Source of the DNA: Auriscalpium vulgare
Lineage: Eukaryota; Basidiomycota; Agaricomycetes; Russulales; Auriscalpiaceae
DNA: 64,000 bases
Reading direction: 5' to 3'
NCBI GenBank assembly: GCA_019915015.1
Contig: JAHBBC010000023.1
Coordinates: forward strand, 496,001-560,000
How positions within the stretch are numbered: position 1 is the first letter of the stretch; the number at the start of each line of letters is the position of its first letter. The translations under genes and the position numbers were made by a program. Under the pieces are notes generated by a model, which was not told where the DNA came from, searched no databases, and saw only the letters and a list, made by a program, of their open reading frames with translations. Of the stretch, positions 1 through 10,000 are shown piece after piece.

Positions 1-1134
1 AGGCGCTCCAGCTCGTCAAAGAAGTTGACAGTACCCTGGTCCATGTCGAACGGATGCTCGAGGACGCCGTAGATTTCTCTCATGGTCGGAAGGATGACGG
101 ATTCAAAGTGAGGCTTGATGAAGTCCGGTATGTTCTCTGCACTTGACGACTTGTCCTCGTTGACCGTGGTCTTGCTGCGGCGAGGCTTCTTGACTAACTC
201 CTGCGCAGGATCTGACTCGTCGGCATCGTGATCACTATCAGAATCAACTGCTACCATCTGCGCGGGCAAAGGTCAGTGTCCGCCACTGAGTCTAGACATA
301 TCATGCCCAACCACGCACCTCTCGATTGCCAGATCCCTTGGTCTGGACCATGTCCTCACGGCTTGTAGCGACATCCTCATCACGTAGCCCTCCAACAAGA
401 TCGTCGGTAGTCGGTGATTGACCCGCTCTTGCAGCTTTGCTGGGTCCTCTGGTGCTCCACCCTGGGTCGACACCTTGCAGGCTGTGCTTGACTTTCTTGA
501 ACCGAGATCTGGGCAGCGCATGGGGCCATATCAGCATCATGCTCACGATGTAGACCTGCACGACGTGGACTCACTCCGCTGGGTCAGGGGCAGGCCGCTT
601 CACTGGCGCTGCGGGCTGTTTTTTGCTACGTTCGACACGGTGGGAATCAATCTCGCTGCGGACAGCAAATGTGCGCAGTCTCTTTTTCTCGGATGTCGAG
701 GGCTGATGAAGGAGTATGTGGTAAACAACTCGGACGGTAGACGGAAAGGCAGTGTGAAGAATGCCCACCTTTTTGGGACGCGATGCCGGCACCTCTCCGT
801 CGTCCACGTCCATCTCCTCGCCTCCTTTCCATTCATCATCTTCACTCTCATCTGGTTCCTCTCCGTAGTCTTCGTCCTGCCGACTCTGCCTGGCATGATT
901 ATCCATCGCAGCTGCAATGGTTTTGGCACCGGTAAGCTCCTTTCGGGTCTTGGTCGCAGCGCAGGCTTCCTTATCTTTGGCCTTACGCTCTTTTTCGCTA
1001 CGCTTGACATTTGCGACCACTTGTATGTCTTCCTTAGTCTTTTTCTCTAACCCGACCTTCTTTGCAGGATTCTTCTCGTTGGATGGACGAGTTGCATAAC
1101 GGCGTGGAGTCGGCTGAGCAACAGTTGTGGCCAC
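1..1134 (-). CDS. Plavaka-associated hypothetical protein (partial, C-terminus off window)
   Basis: Spliced gene on the minus strand, starting at 1134 and running off the left edge. The first exon gives a basic, lysine-rich N-terminus followed by an acidic stretch (SRQDEDYGEEPDESEDDEW), ending near 770. Intron-like GT..AG segments follow at roughly 660-770, 510-590 and 245-310. The last visible exon reads IPDFIKPHFESVILPTMREI and then FDMDQGTVNFFDELERL. I recall proteins of this layout (charged low-complexity N-terminus, then an IPTMxE-type helical region) beside Plavaka transposases in mushrooms. No catalytic motif is seen and the function is unknown. It is divergent from the transposase at 1479, sharing about 345 bp of upstream DNA, so it is probably cargo of the same transposon. 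Exon edges are uncertain. Confidence 0.5.
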
Positions 1135-1478
1135 AGCAGGTGTGTCGTTGTCACCTGTGGAAAAAAAAATCAGCGACCACGGAGCACTGATTTCAGACGC
1201 GCAGGGAATATCGAACCGTTCAGCGATGCTTGGGGCAGTTGGCTAGTCTCGTCGACAACGGGGTTGACCTTGGACCGTGTCACTCGCCGCGGTTTCGGCG
1301 GCATCCTGGGATCTACCCGGACGTACGCTGGGGAGGGCAAGAGAGTGGCAAGAGACACGATAAGGGCAGTGTTGCGAGGGCGCGCCCTGGTGATGATATT
1401 TGTGAGTGTTTTGGTTGACTTTGCGAAATTTGCCTGACGCGGCGTCGGCGACAGACTGCCTATGCACCTACCGCCGTG
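1135..1478. promoter_or_regulatory. shared upstream region of divergent transposon genes
   Basis: This 344-bp gap separates two head-to-head genes (starts at 1134 minus and 1479 plus), so it should hold both promoters. An A-run lies near 1160-1168. I see no clear TATA box or repeated operator-like motif. Confidence 0.3.
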
Positions 1479-4400
1479 ATGGCCTTCTTCTGCGACTCTT
1501 GTAATACGTCCTTCCCCACCCGATCCTACCTTGCGGGTCATTACAACCGTGTCCATCGGCACCCCAAGCCACCGCATCGTCAATCCAAAATTCGCTATCA
1601 CCCGGACTTGAACGGTATGCAACTTGAGCGTCGTCATCGAGCTTCCTCTGACTTTCCTTGTTGCAGCCCTCCCGTGTGACGAACATGGGAACTTCCTCCC
1701 ACCCGGATCCCCACCTCTCCCGCGCAATGTAGATCAGGATTGGGCACCGTTTGAGGACCGCCCGTCATTTGAGTTTGCGGAGCTCACATTCGAGAAGTCT
1801 CAGTCATCTCAAGGTGATATCAACCAGCTTTTGAAGATCTGGGCTGCGAAGGCCATTCTCCACGGGCACACCGGCGAGTTCTTCCCCGACAACGACGCTG
1901 TCAAGGCCGCAATCGACGACATAACAGTTGGTGTCGCATCGTGGCAATCATTCAAGGTCAGGTACACTGGCCCCACCACTCCCGACTCTCCGTCGTGGCA
2001 CCATGATGAGTACACTGTTCATACGCGCAATATACGCGCGGTCCTGCACAACATGGCTGCCAGCCCGGATTTCAACGGCAAATGGGAAACGCGTCCATAC
2101 CAAGAGTTCCGCAATGGTGAACGACACTTTACAAATCTCATGTCCGGTAACTGGGCGTATCGTCAGGCTGTACGTACCTTCCCACTGCCCTGGCTACCGT
2201 CTAATTTGAGATTGTCACCGCAGTCAACCGTCGCTGTGGACCCCGACACACATGGCGCGATGCTCGTGCCCGTTATTCTTGGGGCCGACAAAACCACAGT
2301 CTCGGTTGCAACAGGCAACACGGAGTTCCACCCGCTCTATGTATCACCCGGCAACGTCACCAATGAGTTGCGACGTGCGCATCGCGACGCCGTCCTCCCT
2401 GTCGCTTTCTTGGCTATTCCTAAAGGTCTGTGTTGTTGTCACTTTTCAATCCGCCGCTAAACTAATCTGTACTGTAGCCCCGCGAGAAGAAGAGAACACA
2501 GCCGGTTTTCGACTCTTCAAGAAGCAAGTTTACCACGCCTCCATTGCTCGCATACTTCGCCCGATCGAGCGTTATATGTCCCGGCCCGACATCGTGTACT
2601 GCTCAGACCGCCACTATCGACGCGCAATATACGAGATCGGACCATTCATTGCCGATTATCCAGAGCAAGTACTACTCGCAGGTATTGTACAGGATTGGTG
2701 TCCTAAGTACGTCGGGCCGATCAGTTGTACCTCGATACCATCTAACTATGTTGCTACCAGATGTCTGGGACACCCGGATGACCTCGACAGCATGGGTTCC
2801 CTTCGATTTCGGGAGCAGACAGAGCATCTACAAGCGACGTACGACGCCGAGACGCTCTGGGACGTTTTTGGTGTGGCTAGCGGTGTCACAGTACGTTATC
2901 GTATACCTGAATATCCGTCGGCGCCAGCTCATCTGGGTTTGTAGCCTTACACACATCGATTTCCTCGCGCCGACATCCATGAGCTTCTCACGCCAGATCT
3001 TTTACACCAAGTGATCAAAGGAACATTCAAGGACCATCTTGTCACATGGGTGCAAGAGTATGTCGAGCAAAAGAACGGCAGGAAGGAGGCTAAGCAAATC
3101 ATGGATGATATCGACCGCCGGTAAGTGCTTCACGACATCCTGGCGCAACATATTTGTTGACCGACGCATATCCAATTAGCATCGCAGCAGTCCCCGCATT
3201 TCCGGGCCTTCGCCGTTTCCCTCAAGGACGCAACTTCAAGCAATGGACAGGAGATGATTCCAAGGCTCTGATGAAGGTCCGTATCAATCTCCACAAGCAC
3301 ACACAAAACTCACGCCAGATGTACAGGTGTTTGTCCCAGCGATCGTGGGTCATGTCCCCGATCGCATGGTTCAGGCAATAGTCGCGTTCCTCGACTTCTG
3401 TTACCTGGCACGACGATCATCGCATACACCCACATCCCTCGCATCCATGGAAAGAGCCTTGGAACGGTTCCATGCTCACCGGGAGGTCTTTCGGGAGGAA
3501 GGCATCCGCCCGGACGGTTTCTCTCTACCACGTCAGCACGCGCTTACCCACTACGTTCGCGCAATCAAGTTATTTGGCTGCCCGTATGGGCTGTGCTCTT
3601 CAATCACCGAGTCAAAACACATTCACGCCGTCAAGAAGCCCTGGCGTCGTTCCAGCAAGCATCGCCCGCTGGCGCAAATACTTCTTACCAACGAGCGCAT
3701 GGACAAGCTGGCGGCGGCGCGTGTCGAATTCGGAGCACGCGGCATGATCAAGGGCGACGTTCTTACCGCAGCATACCATGAGATTGGTGTCGACCTTGAA
3801 GGAATATTCCAGGACGACGACGAGGATACCGAGCCAGAGGAAGCGGCAGGTAGAGATGGCGGCGGCGAGGGCGACGTAGGGGATGTTGATGACGAAGCCG
3901 AGCCGCTCACTGTGAAAATGGGGAGATGTGCAGGTACGTCTACTCGTGCTTAACATGAGATACACGCTCTGATGAGTTCCTGCCAGCTGAGACGTGCTCT
4001 GTTCCCGCCATGGCTGCAACAGTCGGACAACCTGCCCTTCTCTCCATAATCAGGCGCTTTCTGTACAGCCAGATGTACCCCGACGAAGATCTTCCCCCCG
4101 ACGCCGTGCCAATCGATGAATGTCCTCAATTTTGCGGCAATCTTTCAGTCTTCTACAATGCTCGAGCAACGTATTACGCGCCCAGCGAGCTCGCAGGTCC
4201 TGGAGGGATGCATAGCGAGGTCATACGGAGTAATCCGCATTGGTATCAGCAGTACGAGCGCCGCGATACTGTCCTGGTACAGCATGGCAGCGACCACGAT
4301 CTCATGGGAGGTCTCCTAGTGGCCCGAGTGGTTCGATTCGTGATGCTCACGCATCGCGATACAGACTTCCCTTGTCGAGTGGTTCCTTCCTGTCGGTGGC

Positions 4401-4625
4401 ATGCCCGATCCTGTCACAGGGATGTGGATAGTCCGGCCGGAACGCGGCCGTCCTGTTGACCTCATTCATCTCGACACCGTCGTTCGGTCATGCCATTTGA
4501 TTGGTGTGTACGGAAATGCACCCATCCCTCGTCGCCTGCAGTTTTCTCAATCACATACGGCCTTTAAGGCCTTCTACCTTAACAGCTACGCAGATTACCA
4601 TATGCATGAGCTTATGTGCTCCTAG
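1479..4625 (+). CDS. Plavaka-family transposase 1, C-terminal frame lesion
   Basis: Transposase of the basidiomycete Plavaka family (described as CACTA-like DNA transposons). The N-terminus has a C2H2 finger (CDSCNTSFPTRSYLAGHYNRVH). After the first intron (1615-1666) come the blocks I know from this family: LLKIWAAKA, WQSFKVRYTGP, HGAMLVPVILGADKTTVSVA, HYRRAIYEIGPFIADYPEQ, DLLHQVIKGTFKDH, FPGLRRFPQG, QWTGDDSKALMK, GLCSSITESKHIHAVKKPWR. At least seven short introns are needed (for example 1615-1666 and 2170-2223), and joined exons stay in frame to about 4372. There the sense frame changes: one frame ends ...DTDFPC and the conserved tail (VEWFLPVG, PDPVTGMW, SYADYHMHE) continues in the next, ending at 4625. 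Without the shift, translation ends at 4459. The start is the first ATG before the finger. It may be inactive. Confidence 0.85.
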
Positions 4626-4639
4626 CTAGCAGTATGTAC

Positions 4640-4775
4640 AATATGTCGCCTCTGAGCGAGTAAGGCTCTGGACTCTTCTGACTGCCTCTGACGTCGCAAT
4701 GTCAGAGCTGTCGCAGAATCTCAGCGATGTCAGCGTGTGTCAGAGCAGGTCAGAGAAATCGGGAAGTACTGATGA
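4640..4775. repeat. TCAGAG/CTCTGA motif array, probable Plavaka 1 right subterminal region
   Basis: Just downstream of transposase 1 the motif TCAGAG/CTCTGA, often as GTCAGAG/CTCTGAC, recurs several times in both orientations between about 4650 and 4762. Such arrays are typical of subterminal transposase-binding regions in CACTA-like elements. The array stops where minus-strand coding sequence of the neighbouring gene resumes, so the transposon end is probably near 4765-4775. The other end lies outside the window, so no terminal repeat or target duplication can be checked. Confidence 0.4.
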
Positions 4776-5275
4776 GGTCACCCTGTGGTAGAGAACGTAA
4801 GAAGCTCGCCGAGATATATGCAGGAGATATAACGTACAGACAGATGCGGGTACATATCCTCATCATGAACAATCGCCAAATCACAGTCTGAGTTCTGGAA
4901 GCCAAATATGAGTACGATATAGGTCGGCTCGTGTCAGGTCGCACTTACGGCAAGGATGTAGTCTAGGAAAGGCGCATACAGTGTAGTCTGTTGTACGAGT
5001 GAGAAACTAGATGCGACTTGGACATCACTAGGTTTGCATACCTCGTCCGGATCGCTGGCACAGCCGGGTGAGTCATCGCTGTCCCCGTCGCCATCCCCGT
5101 AGGAGCCCATTGACCCATATGTCAAACTCTGTTAGACGAGCGATAAGCTGAAATCAGCTTCGACGCCAATGGTTGTACATACCTCAATCTGGCGTGGCGG
5201 CGAACGCAATGAATCGGTAAATTTGGTTGCATCGTCACTACCCTCGAGTCTCGATCGCCGCTTCATGTGGTAGCC

Positions 5276-5615
5276 GAGGGACTTCAGTTGAATGGATCGA
5301 TCTGAGGCGGCTTATAGCCGCGACGGATCAATCTGCGGCGGAGGGCCACCGCGGCGCGAATACAGCAGACGGCGGGCGTGCCGCAAAGATATCCGTCTTG
5401 GATATCTATGTGGGCGCCCCCGCACGGATATCTATACGGCGCCACCACAGGGATATCCGTGCGGCGCACCGCACGGATACCTGTCGTGCACAATACAAGA
5501 GGCGTTGGACGAGTCATCAAAATAATACAACAAGCGGGAATCGAACCAACCGCCGCAGATTGATCTGTTGCGGCTATAAGCCGCCTCAGATTGATCCGGG
5601 CAACTGAACATCTTG
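5276..5615. mobile_element. MITE-like element with long inverted repeats
   Basis: A 340-bp insertion flanked by the direct duplication GGTAGCC (5269-5275 and 5616-5622; an 8-bp version matches with one mismatch). Its ends are imperfect inverted repeats of about 55-60 bp: 5285-5342 pairs with 5552-5608, sharing the core GATCTGAGGCGGCTTATAGCC with few mismatches. The interior repeats GGATATC and CACGGATA motifs. No coding potential is evident. A 7-8-bp duplication would suit a hAT- or Mutator-like origin, but the terminal bases are not diagnostic. Confidence 0.8.
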
Positions 5616-6320
5616 GGTAGCCCCGCAAGAATATGCACTGATCCGCTACAGTGGTGTTTGCTGCGCCTTTCGGTTTCGGACCCCAGTTAAAATCTGCGTC
5701 TGGTGGGTGAATCCACATGGTACCGGACGCTGAGAGTCCGGCCGCTAACTGGGCAGCATGAGCCAAACTTGCTTCGCCCGCGTCATCGACGGATTCTGCG
5801 ACAACCCAGGACGGCGCAAGATCGCAACCGCCCACGAGAGCAAGGTCTACGTCTGCTACGCCCAAACCGATGCGTTTCTCCAGTGCCACCCAGTTGCCGA
5901 AGTGCTGTTCGATGTACTCCTTGTACTTCTCGCAGTTGTGGCAGTCGATGCGCCGCGCATCATCAGGAAGGAATAGAACTGCACCACGTTTCTGACTCAT
6001 CGAAAGTGATACGTCATCATTGGCTGAAGAGGTAGGCCTAAATGTCGATCTCAATGTCAACGAAATGGAAAGCAGGATCACGTTCAACTCACGTCGACAT
6101 CTGGACACCCGCGGCGGTAGCACGTACTGACTTCGAGAGATACTCCCCTCGCTGAAGGGTACTTTCAATGAGAGTGGAGTTATCCAGAGGCATCTGCTCG
6201 AAGTTCTCTGGCAAGTCACTCTGGTTTGGATCGTCCTCGGGGAGGTGGATGTTGAAGAGACGATAGAAACCGCCGTCGCACATATAGCCAACGTCTCCAA
6301 TCGACACAGGAGGCTGCTGC

Positions 6321-6370
6321 TTAGGTGGATCAGACCACTTAGGTGGATCAGACCACTTAGGTGGATCAGG
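6321..6370. repeat. 18-bp tandem repeat inside exon 1
   Basis: The unit TTAGGTGGATCAGACCAC occurs twice exactly and a third time in part. It is in frame, so on the minus strand it gives a repeated six-residue WSDPPK block. Confidence 0.9.
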
Positions 6371-6439
6371 CCTCCAAAGGGCATAACCAAAACAATGTCT
6401 GTGCATTTGGGTGGAGTATCGTTTGTACGAAGGAGCCAT

Positions 6440-6817
6440 CGGGTAGGGCTTGTTCCTGGCGAATTATTTAGTCTGTAGGCCACAGTGAATGCGAGTGACG
6501 CACCTGGTAGTGGTTGGAAACTGTCTGGAGGATCACGAACACAGGAGGAGAAGAGGCGAGAGTAGCGAAGATGGTCTCTGCCAATGCGCAAGCCTTATAT
6601 ACTGGCTGTGTGGCACTGCAGGTGTGCCACCGCTAGCGGCTGCGCTTGTATCCTGATCCGAGCAACGGAAATCACAATTGAAGCTGTGCAGCGCGTATAA
6701 CCTAACTTCGGGGGAATACGTTTCGAGCACAATAGAATAGCACTCACTCCGGTTCGGCATCGACGTAACGTAACCCGACAACGAACAAGACAGAGCGCAC
6801 AGAAGATACAAATGGAT
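6440..6817. other. intergenic region upstream of the split gene
   Basis: No gene is supported here. On the minus strand a TATA-like element (TATATAA, about 6595-6601) lies roughly 160 bp upstream of the start at 6439. The region ends at the copia target-site duplication. Confidence 0.4.
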
Positions 6818-6822
6818 CTGCG
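6818..6822. repeat. copia target-site duplication, left copy
   Basis: CTGCG directly precedes the low-coordinate LTR. The same five bases follow the far LTR at 20941-20945. Confidence 0.85.
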
Positions 6823-7055
6823 TATCAATTGACAGACTGGTGCGGAGCAAGCAAGGTTAATTAGATACTCGAGACATGAGAATACAATGAAATAGAGAGC
6901 ATACCTGGTGCGGAGCAAGCAAGGTTAAAGGGGCTTGTGCTCCGCCCCAGGATCTAAGTAAGACTTCAGCCACACAGCCTCCGGCCCTCTGCCTCAGTCC
7001 CTACGACTCACGTCCCTACGACTCACGTCCCTACGACGCTAGTCATCCTTCGACA
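6823..7055 (-). repeat. copia 3' LTR
   Basis: A 233-bp LTR matching the rejoined 5' LTR by eye. It contains two copies of TGGTGCGGAGCAAGCAAGG and three tandem CCCTACGACTCACGT-like units. On the minus strand a purine tract (AAGGGGGGG, 7056-7064) directly precedes it. The pol stop codon (7039-7041) lies inside the LTR. Confidence 0.9.
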
Positions 7056-10000
7056 CCCCCCCTTGACTAGCGTCCAGCCGCAACATCTGCACCCAGCGAG
7101 CATGAAGAACACGATGGAGGGGCTTGGTGAAAAGATCTGCAGTGTTCTCTTTGTTAGAGACATGCACGACGTCGATAAGTCGCTTCATGACGCAGTCTCG
7201 GATGAAGTGTTCGCGAATGGAGATATGCTTCATTCTTGAATGTGTGTGAGGATCATGAGTGCATGCGACGGTTCCTTGGTTGTCGCAGAACATCGTGGTT
7301 GGTTGGATCTGCGGGTATCCAAGCTCGGAGAAAAGATTTCTGAACCAAAGAACATCGCGTGCGCAATGTGTTGTGGCCAAATACTCAGCCTCGCATGATG
7401 AGAGAGCAACTACAGCCTGTTGTTTTGAGCTCCAGGACAACGGCGACTCATCCATGAGGATGATGAAGCCTGAGACGGACTTCCTCGTGTCTCCCATGCC
7501 CCAGTCTGAATCAGTCAGCGCCTTGAACATCACATGCGGGCTGTCGGATCCTCCAAGAGTGATACCGTGTGTGACAGTTCCCTTCAGATAGCGTAGAAGG
7601 TGCTTTGCGGCTGCGACGTGTGTCGATCCATAGTTAGACATGAATCTGGCAAGTTCCCGCACAGCGTACGCAATGTCCGGGCGCGTGCAGGTTGACAGAT
7701 ACATGCATTTGCCGACAATTGCAGGGTAGGGAAATTCCTTGGAACGTCCGGCTTCCTCAGCAGTCGCTGGTAATAGCCGCACACCTGGATCCATGGGAGT
7801 GGAGACAGAGTTGCAGTTCTCATACCCAAATTCTCGGAGGATTGACTCGATGTAAGACTCTTGATCCAGCCGAAGAGTTCCTCGAGCCTGATCTCGATTA
7901 ATCGAACAACCAAGGTGGAGCTTGGGTTCGCCGTTATCTGTGATCTCAAATCGAGATGCCAGAGCGGCGACCACAGCGTCAGACTCCACTGTCGAGCTCG
8001 ACGCGATTAGCATATCGTCGACGCTTGTGGTGATTACCGAGTGTTCGTCGCCTTGGGCACGTCTGTACACGCTCCAGTCCGACTTGGTCCTGGTGAACCC
8101 GATAGCCTCAAGCATGAGGTTGAGCTCCAGATACCATTGTCTGCCAGCTTGTTTCAAGCCATAGAGTCCCTTCAGCAAACGCCAAAATCCTTCGCCGAGG
8201 ATTGATGGCTTTCGCATATATATCTCCTCGTCCAGTGGGCCATTGAGAAAGGCTGTTTTGACATCTACCTGGCGAAGAACCATGTTGTGCTTGGCAACCA
8301 GAGTGAGGAGCAGACGAATGGACTCCCATCGAGCGACCGGTGCAAAAGTGTAATGAAAGTCTTGACCAGGAATTTGTGTAAATCCTTTGGCAACCAGACG
8401 CGCCTTGAATCGTGAAATAAGACCGTCACGGTCGCGTTTGATATGCAAGACCCACTTGGACTCCACAGCTTTTCGACCTGGTGGGAGCTCGGAGATTTCG
8501 TCGTATACTCCTTTCGCTTTGAGCGACTCCAATTCCTCGTAGATGGCAGCAAGCCAATAGGTCCAATAAGTCGAGGATTTTGCCTCTTGGATATTTTTGG
8601 GATCTTTCTCGGCTGGGTCATCGATAGGATCTGTGAGAGCAGCGCTCACAAAAGCGACTTCTGCCTGGATGAAGGCCTGTGCAAGTCCTGCAAAGTCGGA
8701 CTCATCACATTCGACTTCAAGCTCTCCGTCAACGGACTCCAGGATGGTGCGTAAGAGGTTGTCTTCCCCCCCTTCATCCTGGGTTGCGTTGACAAGGTAA
8801 CGCGCAGGGACACGTTTGACGCGAGGCGATCGACGCTGCGCAAGAGGGCGGTCATCGACCGGTTCCATCTCGACATCGCCATCACCATCACGCTCAGAAT
8901 ACGCTCGACGGCGGGGCAAAGTAGTAGTCTCAATGGACGGCCTGATAAAACAGGTGAGATAGGTTCAAAGACCAGAGTCGTGACTAGCACGTACTCAATA
9001 TGCTCAATGGCAGGGTTGCGCTCGAAGGCGGGGTTACGCCCGAAGGCGGGGTTACGCTCGATGGCGGGATTACGCTCAGAGGCGGGGGTGGGCATCGGCG
9101 GTTCCAAAATGACACGGCGATGTGCATCATGGAAACGCGGCTCCAGATCCATGGGAATGTCATCCCACAAAATGTCTGAAAGTGGAGGAGAAGGTAGGAA
9201 ATCAGGGAAGCCATGGAATTCCACATCGCGTCGTGACCGAATCACTCGAGCAGAGGGAAACCAGACCAAGTATCCCTTGGAGTCGCGCGCATAGCCAACG
9301 AACCGGCCTTCCTCTCCGCGCGGCGTAAGTTTCATGGCGTTGGTCGAGTCAGTTTTTCTGGCAGTGACCAAAGCGCCAAACGGACGAAGATGAGAGAGAT
9401 CTGGTTTGCGCTTGAACCAGCCTTCAAAGGGTGTGACGCCAGATGGAAGGGAAGCATGAGGCACACGATTCTTGATGTGCACCGCTGCCTGTGCAGCAAG
9501 AGGCCAGAACCAGACCGTCAGACCGGAGTCGACAAGCATCGCACGAGTCATGGACTCGATGATCTGGTTAGCGCGCTCCGACACACCATTTTGTTGATGA
9601 GCGTCAGGAACAGTACGCTCGTACGTGATGCCATGCTCTCGGCAGTAGTCAGCAAATTTGCCAGAGACCAACTCTGGAGCGTTGTCGACACGTAGGAACA
9701 GAACAGGATAGCCAAGATACTTTTCGGCAGCAATGCGAAATTCATGAAAGCACTTTAGCGCATCAGATTTGACTTTGAGGAAGAAAATTGTGATCCAGCG
9801 ACACGCATCATCGATGAAGGTGATGAAGTACGTGAAGCCGCCATAGCCAACAGGAAGCGGGCCGCAGACGTCACAGTGAATTCGGAAGAGGGGATGATCG
9901 GCACGTTGAGAAGCTTTTCTGGGAAATTTGAGCCGCTTGATATTGGCGAGAGCGCAGATGCGGCAGTGCTGGACGCGAATGTTGTCGATGGGAAGTCCAG

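Larger units (their letters stand above)
4776..6439 (-). pseudogene. basidiomycete hypothetical protein split by a MITE-like insertion
   Basis: Minus-strand gene starting at 6439. Exon 1 holds an 18-bp unit repeated about three times (encoding SDPPKW) and then GDVGYMCDGGFYRLFNIHLP. A GT..AG intron around 6035-6092 leads to exon 2 with GAVLFLPDDARR, VDLALVGGCDLAPSWVV and DQCIFLRGY. I recall an abundant Agaricomycete family with this layout (GDVG..DGxF, then GA.L.L, then VFLR.Y.MKRR); its function is unknown to me. Directly after FLRGY a 340-bp insertion (5276-5615) breaks the frame. Beyond it the gene resumes in phase with YHMKRR, an acidic Asp/Ser-rich exon, LYAPFLDYILA and DCDLAIVHDEDMYPHLS, as expected for the family tail. 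The 3' end runs into the probable Plavaka 1 terminus and may be truncated. A TATA-like element sits at 6595-6601. Confidence 0.6.

Noticed and set aside
1170..1727. 185-codon minus-strand frame as a gene
   Set aside because: It overlaps the start of the Plavaka transposase exons on the other strand and has no recognisable motif.
5540..5608. tRNA gene on the minus strand in the MITE
   Set aside because: A B-box-like motif exists, but no cloverleaf with matching acceptor and anticodon stems could be drawn and no spaced A box was found.
7259..7591. Plus-strand frames through the copia region as genes
   Set aside because: They are antisense to RT and RNase H domains with clear motifs.
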